In this document: piece by piece, positions 9,839-21,000 of the stretch
Position numbering within the stretch: position 1 is the stretch's first letter
Layout: every line of letters starts with the position of its first letter
From: Candidatus Borkfalkia faecavium
GTDB lineage: Bacteria; Bacillota; Clostridia; Christensenellales; Borkfalkiaceae
Direction: 5' to 3'
DNA: 64,000 nt
Assembly: GCA_019114755.1 (NCBI GenBank)
Contig: DXEW01000020.1
Span: forward strand, 62,001-126,000
Position numbers and translations under genes: made by a program
Notes under the pieces: generated by a model
The model's database searches: none
Told to the model about the DNA's origin: nothing
The model's input: the letters and a program-made list of their open reading frames with translations, nothing else

Positions 9839-9897
9839 CTGGAAATCGTGTGTACCTCGCAAGGGTACCGAGGGTTCAAATCCCTCTCTCTGCGCCA
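9839..9897 (+). repeat. Att repeat 2: duplicated 3' end of tRNA-Ser
   Basis: Perfect 59-bp copy of 7075-7133. Confidence 0.95.
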
Positions 9898-9900
9898 TAC

Positions 9901-9937
9901 GAAAACGGGAGACGGCTAAGGGCCGTCTTCCGTTTTC
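9901..9937 (+). terminator. Terminator following att repeat 2 (likely the original chromosomal tRNA-Ser terminator)
   Basis: gaaaacgggagacggc-taag-ggccgtcttccgttttc. Confidence 0.65.
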
Positions 9938-10080
9938 GTTATACCGGATATGAGAGGGATTTGAGGGTGGAGGCGCGAGCGAGAGCGAGCGGTTTGCGCG
10001 TGAATTGTTGTTTTATAGCAAGGTTGGGCGCAAACTGAACAGCCCGGTGGGCTGTTCACCGGGGCGCGCCGCCAAAGGCG

Positions 10081-10101
10081 CAAATCCCTCTCTCTGCGCC
10101 A
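10081..10101 (+). repeat. Third partial copy (21 nt) of the tRNA-Ser 3' end
   Basis: caaatccctctctctgcgcca is identical to 7113-7133. Confidence 0.85.
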
Positions 10102-10112
10102 AAGCGAGGATA

Positions 10113-10187
10113 AGGGCGCATCTTGCGCCCTTTCTTCATGCAAACCGAGCACGCTTCCTTAAAGCACCCGCGCAGGGTGCTTTTTTT
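10113..10187 (+). terminator. Two consecutive terminator hairpins after the third tRNA-Ser 3' fragment
   Basis: agggcgca-tct-tgcgccct-ttctt (10113-10135) and aaagcaccc-gcgca-gggtgcttttttt (10161-10187). Confidence 0.65.
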
Positions 10188-10457
10188 GTTTGCTCTGTTT
10201 GAGGCTGCAGGGCGGCAGAGGTGCGGAGGTCGTGCAGGTGGTTGCGGGAAGCGGGAAAGATGGCGCGCCCGCCGCTTTAACTGCGGCGCGGGTGGGGGAT
10301 ATAGGGCGTATCATTCGTTATGGCGGCGGAAATCTTGCGTTTTTTTTGAGAACGCGGGGGTGATGCCGTTCCGCGCCCCAAAAAAGGCGCGGGAAACGAT
10401 CGATGAAGGCGTCGCCGAAGCTGCCGAAGAGATGCCGTTCCGCGCCCGAAAAGGTGG

Positions 10458-10491
10458 TTTCGACAAAGCCCGAAAAAGCGGTTTCGACAAA
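10458..10491. promoter_or_regulatory. Two 0A-box-like sites (TTTGTCGAAA on the minus strand) upstream of spo0A
   Basis: tttcgacaaa at 10458-10467 and 10482-10491, 24 bp apart; reverse complement contains TGTCGAA, the Spo0A box core. Confidence 0.65.
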
Positions 10492-10569
10492 TTTTTCTAA
10501 TTTTGTACAAAATTCAGTAAAAAGCGCCGATATTTGTAAAAATATAATTTAATTTTGTACAAAAAACAC

Positions 10570-10598
10570 TTCACAATTTTACTAAAATATTATATAAT
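10570..10598 (+). promoter_or_regulatory. Sigma-A type promoter of spo0A
   Basis: TTCACA (10570-10575), 17-nt spacer, TATAAT (10593-10598). Confidence 0.6.
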
Positions 10599-10645
10599 AG
10601 GCACATAAATCCAAAATACAGCAAAATTTAGGAGGTCATGCTGAA

Positions 10646-11419
10646 ATGCAGCAGAAGAAAATTGTCATTTTGGAAAGTAATAAAGAGACCGCCCAGGAAA
10701 CGGCCGATCACCTCCGCGGAGAAGCATTCGAAGTCTGTGGGATCACAGACGACGGTAACGAGGGGATAGCCATGGCCGAGCGGTTCAGGCCGGACGTCAT
10801 ATTGGTCAGCCTCGTATTGAAGGAGCTTGACGGCTTCGGCGTGCTCGATAAACTGAAGAGCATGCGTTCGACGGCCGCCGTCATCGCCATGGGCAGCTTT
10901 GCCGACGACGAGCTGATCGCCCGCGTGCTGGAAAAGGGGGCACGCTATTACCTGATGAAGCCCGTTTCGCCCGCCGTGGTGGCGGCGCGCGCCAAAGAGC
11001 TGGTGCAGCCGGGCGGCAGCGGGCGCGAATCTTCGCTTCCCGTGCGCGAAAAGCGCAGCCCCGTTTCGCTGGACGAAAAGATCAGCGGCATCTTCATCTC
11101 CATCGGCATCCCGCCGCACATCAAGGGGTACGGATACCTGCGCGAAGGGATCAAGATGGCGGTCGCCGACCCTTCCATCATCAACAACGTCACCAAGCGC
11201 CTGTACCCTAAGATCGCCGAAAAGTTCGGCACCACGGCCAGCAAGGTCGAGCGCGCCATTCGCCACAGCATCGAGGTGGCGTGGAACCGCCAGCGGGTAG
11301 AGGCGATCAACGCCGTGTTCGGCGTGCGCGTATATATCGGCACCGATAAGCCGACCAACAGCGAATTCATCGCCCTCGTCGCGGACAAACTCATCTTAGA
11401 GGGCCTCGTCAACTATTGA
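10646..11419 (+). CDS. spo0A: Sporulation master response regulator Spo0A
   Basis: REC domain plus C-terminal IGIPPHIKGYGYLREGIKMAV...LYPKIAEKFGTTASKVERAIRHSIEVAWNR...KPTNSEFIALVADKL, the characteristic Spo0A DNA-binding domain. Confidence 0.95.
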   Translation: MQQKKIVILESNKETAQETADHLRGEAFEVCGITDDGNEGIAMAERFRPDVILVSLVLKELDGFGVLDKLKSMRSTAAVIAMGSFADDELIARVLEKGARYYLMKPVSPAVVAARAKELVQPGGSGRESSLPVREKRSPVSLDEKISGIFISIGIPPHIKGYGYLREGIKMAVADPSIINNVTKRLYPKIAEKFGTTASKVERAIRHSIEVAWNRQRVEAINAVFGVRVYIGTDKPTNSEFIALVADKLILEGLVNY

Positions 11420-11744
11420 TCATCCCCTGCAGCGGGCGGGCGGCTGCGAAAATTTTCCCTCCTCCGCCCGCCCTTTCTTCGCCGCTTCCGCTTCTCGCGG
11501 GGCGGCGGTTTTTATACTGTCGAAGGGGATATGCGGAAGTGCGCGGCGCGTTTCCGTCCTCGCGGGGCGGCGGTTTTTTGTATTGCAGTCTTGCGGCGGG
11601 GCGGCGGTTTTTGTCTCTTAAAATCCCGCGGATAGTCCGCGGGCCTGCGGTTTTTTTACAGAACTCTTGACTTTACGCCGCGTTCCGTATATAATAAATA
11701 GTGGAATAGAGGGCGGCATGCCGCCCGCCAAAGGAGCCGTATCG

Positions 11745-13553
11745 ATGGAGAGCGGAAGGCGCGACGGGCGCATCAAAATTTACATATCCGGCCATAAAGA
11801 CTGTGCTGCCGTACAGAACGAGGTGTTCGTTCCCGTGCAGCAGAAGGCGATCGTCCGCTTTTTGATGGACGGCACCCCCGAAGACAGGTTCATGGCGGCG
11901 CACGCCAACGAGTATTGCGAGCTCCTCACGCAGTATTGGGCGTGGAAGTACGACGACGCCGACTATTACGGCTTCTGCCATTACCGCCGCTATTTTGAAT
12001 TCAACGACGCCGTCAAGGGGAGCGACGCGCGCACGGTGCGCCGCACCTACCTCAACGCCCGCACGGCGGCGGAGCTGGGCCTTGCCGACGTTCCCAAGAT
12101 CAAGCAAATCGTGGGGCAGTACGACGTGACCGTGCCCAAGCCCGTCAATTATTATCTCTATACCGTGTACTGGCAGTGGCAGAGCGCCGATACATTGCAC
12201 ATCCGCGACCTCGACACGGTGATGGAGATCATCCGCAGCGAATATCCCGACTATTACCCCGCCGCCAAGAGCTATCTCTACGGCCACTATTTTTACGGCT
12301 GCAACATGTTCGTCATGCGGCGGGAGCTGTTCCTTCCCTATTGTGAATGGCTGTTTGCCATCCTCCGCCGCTTTTACGAGCGGAGAGACATGGCCGCCGA
12401 CGGGTACAGCGGGGAGGCGATGCGCACCCCCGGGCACCTCGGCGAGCGGCTGTTCGGCATCTATCTCACCTGGCTCATGCAGCAAAAGCGCTATACGATC
12501 GGCAAACGGCGCACGGCGGTGTTTGAAAACACGCAGCCGCCCTTTGCCGCCCTGCCCGCCTTCGGCGGCAGCGCCGTCACCCTGTTCATGCCTGCGGATG
12601 CGGGCAGCGTCGCCCTGGCGGCGGCGGCCCTGCGTTCGGTGGCGGACGCCGCCTCTTTCGAGCGGCGGTACGACGTGGTAATGCTCACCAGCGGGCTGGT
12701 CGAGCAGGACAGGCTGAAGCTGCGCGCCGTGCTGCACGGCAGGACGAATTTTTCCCTTCGCTTTTTCGATGCCGACAGGTTCTGCGACGAGCGCGGCATC
12801 GCCTCCCTTTCCCCCGCCGAAAAAGAGGCCTTCTGCCTGCTCATGCTCCCGCACCTGTTCACGCAGCACAGCCGCGCCGTGTGGCTGGATGCCTGCGTGG
12901 TGGCGCTGGAAGATATCGCCGCCCTGTACGACGCCGACCTGGGCGCGGGCGACTGCTGCGCCGCCGTCGCCGACGTCTGCCTGGCGGGCGGCATCAACGG
13001 CCACAGCGAGCATCTGCGCGAATATTACCGGGCGCTGGGCGCCGCCTGCGGGGCGGTGGCAGAGCCGGGGGTGCTGGTCTTGAATTTGCCCGCCATGCGC
13101 GCCGCCTACCGCGAGCAGGAGCTGTACGGCTACCTGCACGGCAGCCCCGAGTTTCCCCTACGGGACGCCCTCAACTATTTCTGCGGCGGAAAGATCCGCT
13201 TTTTGGAAGGGGCATGGAACGTCGTACCCGAGCGGGAAGGCAGCGAGCGCGCCGTCTGCTGCACCTTTGCCCCGCAAAAGCTGTACCTTGCCTACCGCGC
13301 CGCGGCGCAGTCGCCCCGCCTGCTGCATTTTTCGGGCAGCGACCGCCCGTGGGAAGACGCCGACTCCGTGTGGGCGCATATCTTTTGGCGCGTCAGCCGG
13401 GAAACGCCGTACGGCGAAGGGCTGCTCGCCGCCCTCTGCCGCAGCCGCCCCGCCAAAAAAGAGGGGAACTGGTTTACCCGCAGGGCGTTCCCGCACGGCA
13501 CCCGCCGCCGCTCCCTGCTGCACCGCATCCGTCGCTGGTTCGGGCGGACCTGA
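11745..13553 (+). CDS. DUF4422-type glycosyltransferase domain fused to a GT8-like domain
   Basis: IKIYISGHKD...YCELLTQYWAWKYDDADYYGFCHYRRYFEF (DUF4422-like), then GT8-like region ending LHFSGSDRPWE. SD aaagg upstream of ATG 11745. Confidence 0.75.
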   Translation: MESGRRDGRIKIYISGHKDCAAVQNEVFVPVQQKAIVRFLMDGTPEDRFMAAHANEYCELLTQYWAWKYDDADYYGFCHYRRYFEFNDAVKGSDARTVRRTYLNARTAAELGLADVPKIKQIVGQYDVTVPKPVNYYLYTVYWQWQSADTLHIRDLDTVMEIIRSEYPDYYPAAKSYLYGHYFYGCNMFVMRRELFLPYCEWLFAILRRFYERRDMAADGYSGEAMRTPGHLGERLFGIYLTWLMQQKRYTIGKRRTAVFENTQPPFAALPAFGGSAVTLFMPADAGSVALAAAALRSVADAASFERRYDVVMLTSGLVEQDRLKLRAVLHGRTNFSLRFFDADRFCDERGIASLSPAEKEAFCLLMLPHLFTQHSRAVWLDACVVALEDIAALYDADLGAGDCCAAVADVCLAGGINGHSEHLREYYRALGAACGAVAEPGVLVLNLPAMRAAYREQELYGYLHGSPEFPLRDALNYFCGGKIRFLEGAWNVVPEREGSERAVCCTFAPQKLYLAYRAAAQSPRLLHFSGSDRPWEDADSVWAHIFWRVSRETPYGEGLLAALCRSRPAKKEGNWFTRRAFPHGTRRRSLLHRIRRWFGRT

Positions 13554-13638
13554 ATTTGTCTTTCGGCGCCCCGCCGCTTATTGCGCGGGGCGCGTTTTGT
13601 ATCACCGCGGCAGATGTGCGCCGCAGGAGGAGGAAAAG

Positions 13639-14670
13639 ATGACCGATCTGTTTTCGTTTTACCGCGGAAAGCGCGTGTTCGTCACCGGCCACACGGGCTT
13701 CAAGGGCGGCTGGCTGTGCCGCCTGCTGGCGCTGGCGGGGGCGGAGGTGTGCGGCTACGCGCAGGATCCCGCCGAGCCTTCCTTTTTCCGCCTCTGCGGC
13801 TTTACGGGAGAAGATGTGCGCGGCGACGTGCGCGATCATCCCCGCCTGTCCGAGGCGGTGCGGCAGTTCCGCCCGCAGCTCGCCTTCCACCTGGCGGCGC
13901 AGCCGCTGGTGGCGGAAGGGTTCCGCTTTCCGCGCGAGACCTTTGAAGTCAACGTCATGGGCACGGTCAACTTTTTAGAGGCACTGCGCGCCTCGACCGT
14001 GCGCAGCGCCGTCGTCGTCACTACCGACAAGGTGTACGCCGAAGAGGGCAAGGCCTGCCGCGAGGGCGACCCGTTAGACGGCTTCGACCCCTATGCCAAC
14101 AGCAAAAGCTGCGCCGACCTTATTTCCGGCTGTTATGCCCGCTGCCTCCTGCAGGGGACGGCCGTCAGCCGCATGCGCGCCGGCAATTCGCTGGGCGGGG
14201 GCGACTACGCCCCGGGGCGCATCTTGCCCGACTGCGTGCGGGCGGCGGAGCGCGGCGAGCCCGTCCGCGTGCGCGACCCGCGCTCGGTGCGGCCGTATCA
14301 GCACGTTTTAGAGGCCGTTTCCGCCTATCTGCAGCTGGCGGCGATGCAGTATGAGGACCCGCGCCTTGCGGGCAGCTACAACGTCGCCCCGCTTTGCGGC
14401 ACTTCCACGGGCGAGCTTGCGGGGCTGTTCTGCGCCGCCTGGGGCTGCTCTTGGCGGCAGGGGGGCGAGCCGCTCCCGCACGAGGCGGCGGCTTTGTATT
14501 TGGAAGGAAGCAAGCTGCGCGGCCTCGGCGTCCTGCCCCGCTGGAGCGTGCGGCAGGCGGTGGAAAAGACCGTCGAATGGGAAAAGGCCCGCCTTGCGGG
14601 GCGTGACCTGCGCGCCGTGACCGACGCGCAGATAGAAGAATATTTCTCTTCCCCGCCGCTGCATCTATAA
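13639..14670 (+). CDS. rfbG: CDP-glucose 4,6-dehydratase-like SDR
   Basis: VFVTGHTGFKGGWL, HLAAQPLV, TTDKVY, DPYANSKSCAD, RAGNSLGGGDYAPGRILPDCVRA match the family. Confidence 0.85.
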   Translation: MTDLFSFYRGKRVFVTGHTGFKGGWLCRLLALAGAEVCGYAQDPAEPSFFRLCGFTGEDVRGDVRDHPRLSEAVRQFRPQLAFHLAAQPLVAEGFRFPRETFEVNVMGTVNFLEALRASTVRSAVVVTTDKVYAEEGKACREGDPLDGFDPYANSKSCADLISGCYARCLLQGTAVSRMRAGNSLGGGDYAPGRILPDCVRAAERGEPVRVRDPRSVRPYQHVLEAVSAYLQLAAMQYEDPRLAGSYNVAPLCGTSTGELAGLFCAAWGCSWRQGGEPLPHEAAALYLEGSKLRGLGVLPRWSVRQAVEKTVEWEKARLAGRDLRAVTDAQIEEYFSSPPLHL

Positions 14671-14886
14671 TTTGCCGCCAAAGATCGGGTCGCCGCCGCA
14701 TCCTGCGCGATGGCGCAAAAACGATAAAACCGAAAGCGCTCCCCTGCCATTGCGGGGGAGCGCTTTAACAAAAAAGCCGCTTGCTCGCACGCTCGCTCTT
14801 TGTCCCCGCTTCCATGCATCGAAAAATGCCGCAGAGAGGTGTCTGTGCGTATTTCAAAAAGAATGTTCATAAATTTCAAATCTCAC

Positions 14887-14915
14887 TTGACAAGCCGCCA
14901 TTTCTATGTCATAAT
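14887..14915 (+). promoter_or_regulatory. Promoter of the giant repeat lipoprotein gene
   Basis: TTGACA (14887-14892), 17-nt spacer, CATAAT (14910-14915). Confidence 0.55.
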
Positions 14916-15050
14916 GGTATTATGATAGATGTGTGAAAACCGCGAATATAGGGGCAGAAAGCGGTGCGGCAGCGGGGCGCGCGTCTTGACGGGGAGAAAA
15001 AAGGAAAGCTCTTGCCCACGGGCAAGGGGATAGACAAGGAGGGAAATCAT

Positions 15051-18000
15051 ATGAGCCAAAGGATACGGATGCTTCTGCAAAGAGGGATGCTCTCCGCTGC
15101 CTGTATGGCCGTCTTTGCCGCGGCGTTGTTGCTGTTCGGCTGTACGGATAGGCACGAGCATGAATTGTTCTATACAGACGCGGTCGCGGCTACCTGTACG
15201 GAGAGCGGTTCCGTCGAGTATTGGAAATGTTCCGGCTGCGGCAAGCTGTTTGCCGACGCCGAAGGCGAGCGAGAGATCGAAGACGCCGCCGTCGAGGCGC
15301 TTGGCCATGACTGGGGCGAGGGCAAAGCCGAGCCCGTGCAGTTCTGCACGGACGACTATACGCTCACCTATACCTGCCAAAGGGCGGGCTGCGGCGAAAC
15401 AAAGGCGGAAACGGTGCGGGGGAGTGCCGCGCACTCCTTAGACGCAGGGCAGGTCGTCAAAGCCGCCGCCTGCACCGCCGAAGGCGAACGGCTGTTCCGC
15501 TGCACCAACGCGGGCTGTACTTATACGAAGACGGAGGTCATCCCCGCCACGGGCCATACTTTGGATGCGGGCACGGTCGTCAAGGCCGCTACCTGCTGCG
15601 AGGCGGGTTCGCGACTGTACAGCTGCACGGCGGAGGGCTGTAACTATACGTTTACGGAGCTCATCCCCGCTACGGGCGCACATATATTGGATGAGGGCGA
15701 GCAGATCAAGGCGCCCACCTGCCTGAGCGCGGGCGAAAAGTTGTGCCGCTGCACCGGCGAGGGCTGCGCCTATACCGAGCTCGTGCCCGTAACGCCCCTC
15801 GGTCATGCATGGGGCGATGGTGTCGCTTCGGAAAAGACGCTCTGCACCGAACCGCAGACCATCACCTATACCTGCCAAAGAGCGGGCTGCGGCGAGAGCA
15901 AGCAGGAAAGCATCTCTGCGGAGCATACCGCCCACGCCTTGGAGCAGGGCGAGATCGTCAAAGAAAATTCCTGTACGGAAAGCGGCTCCGCCGTCTACCG
16001 CTGTATCAATGAGGGATGCAGCTATGAGGTGACGCAGCCGCTGTCGCCTTTGGGCCACAGCTGGAACAGCGAAGCCGCCTGTGCAGAACGCTCCTGCCTG
16101 GTTTGCGGCGCACAGCTGCCTGCGTCCGAGACGCATATATACAGAGAGGAATTGCGGGCGGCGACCTGCTCGCAGGAGGGCGCGCGCGTCTTTACCTGTA
16201 CGGCGTGCGGAGATTCTTATCAAGAAGTCATCCCCGCCTTGGGGCATGCAATGGAATGGGCGGAGAGCACGGCTGTCAAAGGCTGCGTGACCACCGTCAC
16301 CGTCACGGGCAGGTGTACGCGCGCGGGCTGTACACATTCTGAATCTATGCAGCCGCAGGTGACGGAAACACACAAATTTACGGAGAGCATCGCGCGGCCG
16401 GCCACCTGCCAAAGCGAAGGCGTGCGCCGTTTCACCTGCACCGAATGCGGTACCACAAAGGAAGAGCCGTATACCGATAAAGAAGCGCATGCCTGGGTGC
16501 AGGGCGCGCAGACGGGCAGCACGGTCACGTCCGCTTGTTCGCTGTGCAGCGCTACAAAGACTTCGATCGTCGCCGAAAGAGAGGCGAAGGTCACCAAAGC
16601 GGACTTGAAAGAAGCGGACGAAGTGGCGCTGGGCGATACCTATATCCAATTGGACGATAAAGCCGTCGAGGCGTTGGAAGGCGACAAGTTCACGCTCGCC
16701 GTGGAAGAGGTCCCCGTGAAGGAAGTAGAAGGGGCGATCGAAGGCGAAAGGGTGTACAGCATCACCATGAACGGCGGCGACGTCACGCAGTTCGATGGCG
16801 CGATCACCGTGCGCCTGCCGTATACTTTGCAGGAAGGGGACGACGTCGGCGCCATCCACATCGCCTATATCGACGAGAACGGCAATGCCGAGGCGATCCG
16901 CGGCGCATATTCCAACGGCTACGTCACCTTCGAAACCGACCACTTCTCCTACTATACGGTGCGCCAGTACACGGCAGAACAGCTGTGTGAGCAGTTCGGC
17001 CACAATTTACAGGTGACGCAGAAAGAGGCAAACTGCCTGCAGGACGGCTACCTGATCGAAACGTGCACCCGCTGCGGCAAGATCGTCACCAACAAGGTCG
17101 TGACTGCGCTCGGGCACGATTATCGGGTGAAAGAACAGACCGACCCGACGTGTATCGCGGCGGGCAGCACGGTATACGCCTGCAGCCGCTGCAGCGAAGA
17201 GTACACGCAGCAATTCCCCGCCGCGGGGCACAGCTGGGAGCAAAGCGGCACCGCCGCCGCCACTTGTACGGCTGCGGGCAGTATCGATTATACCTGTCAA
17301 AACTGCGGTATCGTGCGCAGTGAGGCGACGGAAGCGCTCGGGCACGACATCGAGCAGACGGTCACGGCGTACCCGACCTGTACCGGGCGAGGCGAGTATA
17401 CATACGCCTGCACCCGCTGCGATTATTCGTATACGGAAGAGATCCCCGCCGTCGGGCATATCCTGAACGCATCTGTCACGCCCGCCACCTGCGGCGAAAA
17501 CGGTTATACTACTTATCTCTGCTCCGTCTGCGGCTATTCATATGAAGACGACGTCATTCCCGCCACGGGCGAGCATACCATCGTGAACGGCATCTGTACC
17601 GTGTGCGGGCAGGGCTGCGAGCACGAATTCGGGGAAGGCGCCGTCACGCCGCCGCAGTGCACGCAGCAGGGATACACGACGTACACCTGCACCGTCTGCG
17701 GTTATTCGTACACCGCCGATATCACCGATGCGCTCGGCCACAGCTATACCGTCGATCCGCTGCACTGCGATCGCTGCGGGCTGTGCCGCTACGAGCACGA
17801 CGACGAGGTCACCGCGCAGCTTGTCGGAGAGCGCTGCGGCGAAGGTGTCGTCATCACCCGCACCTGTAAAAGCTGCGGTCGCGTGCAGACGCAGACGCTG
17901 CACGAGCACGCGATGCTGCAGGAAAAGGTCGTCCTCGATATGCCCGTCGAGCATGCGGGCGATACCGGCGCGCGCCTGACCTTCGTTTGGCGCAGCTGCC

Positions 18001-21000
18001 TGTGCGGTGAAAGCTGGGGGATCGACTACGGCGTGGGCGATTGCCAAGTGGAAGTCAATTTTTGGGACGGAGAGAGCTATTCCTTCTACTGCACGGTGGA
18101 AGGCTGCAATATCAACGGCAAAGAGTATGTCGATTTCGTCTACGACGGCGACGACGTCTGTACGGGCGTCTATACCATCCGCTGGCTGGTCTATGACGGC
18201 GAGGAACTGCTCGGCGAGGCGAGTACCGCTTTTGCAACAGAGATCCACGATATCCGCTATATCGATGCCGAGCTCGCCAAAGGCGCCGAAACTTGCGATG
18301 ACGGCGTCATCATCACCAAAGCGTGTGACCGCTGCGGCGAAGAATTCGAGCCGTATGAAGACTATTGGCACGTCACCATTGAAGAAGAGATGGTCAACGT
18401 CGCCGTGCCCCATACGGGCGAAGAAGATGCCCGCTGCATCCTGACCTATTATACCTGCCCCTGCGGCGAATTTTACGGGATCAATATGAACGGCTGCGTG
18501 CTCAGCTCGTTGGAATACGACGAAGAAAAGGGCTGCTATATCGCCTATTGCACCGAGCCCGGCTGCGATTTTTGGCTAAAAGAGTACAAGACGCCCGAGC
18601 CTACACAAAGCCCCTGCGAGACCTGGTACGACGAATATTTCGTCTTCTACCGCGGCGAAGAGCAGGTGGGCGAGTTTGCAATGCGCTATCTGCAGAAAGA
18701 GCATAAAAACACCGTCACCGAGGCGGAGCTCGTGCCGGGAGCGACCAGTTGTGAAGAGGGCGTCGTCATCACGCAGTACTGCATTGACTGCGCTGCGATC
18801 GTCTATCAACATACAGTCGATTTCCATTACACGTTTGAAGAGGTACTGCTCGACGTGCCCGTCAGCCACGGCGGCGAAGAGGCGCATCTGGTGGTGAAAG
18901 AGACCGTCTGCATCTGCGGGAGTGAGCAGTTTATCGATTATTTGAGCGGCGGCTGCCTGCTGCATGAGTTTGTTTGGGATGAAGAAAAGGGCTGCAATAT
19001 TGCCAACTGCGCCGTCGAGGGCTGCGATGTCAGCGTCGAATGGACGGAGTCGTTCGAATACGACGGCGACGGCATGTGCAGCGGCAGGTGGGTGCAGAAC
19101 TATACCTTCAAAAAAGGCGGCGAGGTGCTCGGCGAGTACAGCAGCGGCTACCGCGACGAACGGCATATGTATGATGTGAAATATACGCTCGCGGAAGGGG
19201 CGTCCTCCTGCGAAGAGGGGCTGGTCTGTACCGAGTACTGCACGCGCTGCGGCTATGTGGCGGATGAATATATGATATACGACCACATCGTCTCGAGCGA
19301 AGAATATCTGAACATCGCATCGGATCACGGCGATGAAGGCGAATGGATCGTCTATGTATATCGCTGCCCTTGCGGAGAGGAGCAGTCGATCGGGTTTGGC
19401 GGCGATTGCCGGTTCTTCTCGGGCGAGTGGGATGAAGAAAAGGAGTGCAGCGTGTACCGCTGCGAGGCAGAGGGTTGTTCCAATTGGTATGAGCGGTACA
19501 ACACCTTCGAATACGCCGAAGAAGGTTCCTGCATCGGGCAGAATATCACCCGCTATGTGTTCTATCGCGGGCAAGAGGTCGTCGGCGAGTATACGCTGAC
19601 GGAAGAGGAAGAGGAAGAGTGGCACAAAGTGCGCGAGACGATCGCCGTCGAACTTGCCGAAGGCTCCGTGACCTGTGAAGACGGCGTCTTCGTCACCGAT
19701 CTCTGCCTCCGCTGCGGCGAAGAGTTCGAGCCGCGCCTTTCTTACGGACATGTGTCTCTTACCGAAGAGCTGCTCAACGTACCCGCCGACCACGGCAACC
19801 CCGCGATCGACGCCCGTTTCATTGTAGAACTCGATCGCTGCGCCTGCGGTAAAAGCAATGTGATCGATCTGAATGCGGGCGACTGCTACTTTGTGCAGGA
19901 TAAGTTCGAGGGCGGAGCCGACCACTTTATTTACAGGTGTGCGGTGACCGGCTGCGAAAATTGGTGCGAGATGTATCGCTCCTTCCTCTATGCAGACGAA
20001 TCCTCCGGCTGTTTGGGGGAAGGGGCTGAGCGCTATATCTTCTATTCCGGCGATAGCGTGCTGGAAGAGATCACGATCGTGCATGGCGATCAGTATCGGC
20101 ATACGATGGCGCTCGTGTCTTCGGAATCGACCTGGAGCGAAGACCTTGCCATCGGCGAAACCTGGACGCAGACGAATAGCTATCGCTGCCAAAACGAAAA
20201 CTGCCCGTACAGCGAAACGAATATTTTTGAATATATGCGGACGGAAGAGGGCGAACCGCTGGTCGGCGTGACTCATAAATTGACCGTGGAAGACGGCTCC
20301 GTGCAGGAAGAGGCCTGGCAGTACGATCCAGAAAATTACGGCAGGCCCGTCTCCCGTCGCAGGTATTTTGCGGATGCAAAGGGCGTCGTGCTTGAAGATT
20401 ATACCGATACGTATGCCTACGGCGAAGGCTGCGAGGCGACGGTCACGTGCGAATACCGCGATACCGCCAATTACGAGGCGCATACGGAAGTGTACACGGC
20501 GACCGTGCATGCGGAAGGCGGCTATTGCGAGGCCACCTGCACGCAGTACGGCGGGCCGCGGTGTCTGCTGTGCGGCGAATGGTACGGCGGTACACAATCG
20601 CCGCGCGGGCATGCATACGATGCCGAAGGCTATTGCCTCCATTGCGGCCTGTATAACCCGCAGATGGCGGATGGCTTTGTGGCGGCCGAAGACTTGTCTT
20701 CTCAGCCCGCATATACCGAAGGGCGCGAGGGCAGCGTCATCCTCGGCGTGCACTCGCTCGACGATGCGTATACTTACGATAAAATCGTCGTCACCATGCG
20801 CGCCGTGTATATGGAAACGGGCGAAGGGCAGGCGATCGAGGCGATCGGCGCGCTGACCCCGGGGCTGAACGAGAATATCTCCGAGTGCGGGCTGTATGTG
20901 GCGGAAGCCAAGGCGCTGCTGCAGGCGCTGGATGCGTACGCCGCGCAGGCGGGCGTCGATGCCTCCGCCTGCGGCGTCGAGTTCAATTTCGTCCCCACCT

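Larger units (their letters stand above)
7134..9897. mobile_element. Small integrative element in the 3' end of tRNA-Ser (integrase, HUH Rep, XRE regulator)
   Basis: Tyrosine recombinase next to the tRNA, Rep-like and XRE genes, bounded by perfect 59-bp direct repeats of the tRNA 3' end. Confidence 0.9.

Noticed and set aside
14733-14766. aaagcgctcccc..ggggagcgcttt hairpin as terminator
   Set aside because: Stem is good but there is no downstream T-run on either strand close enough; left unassigned.
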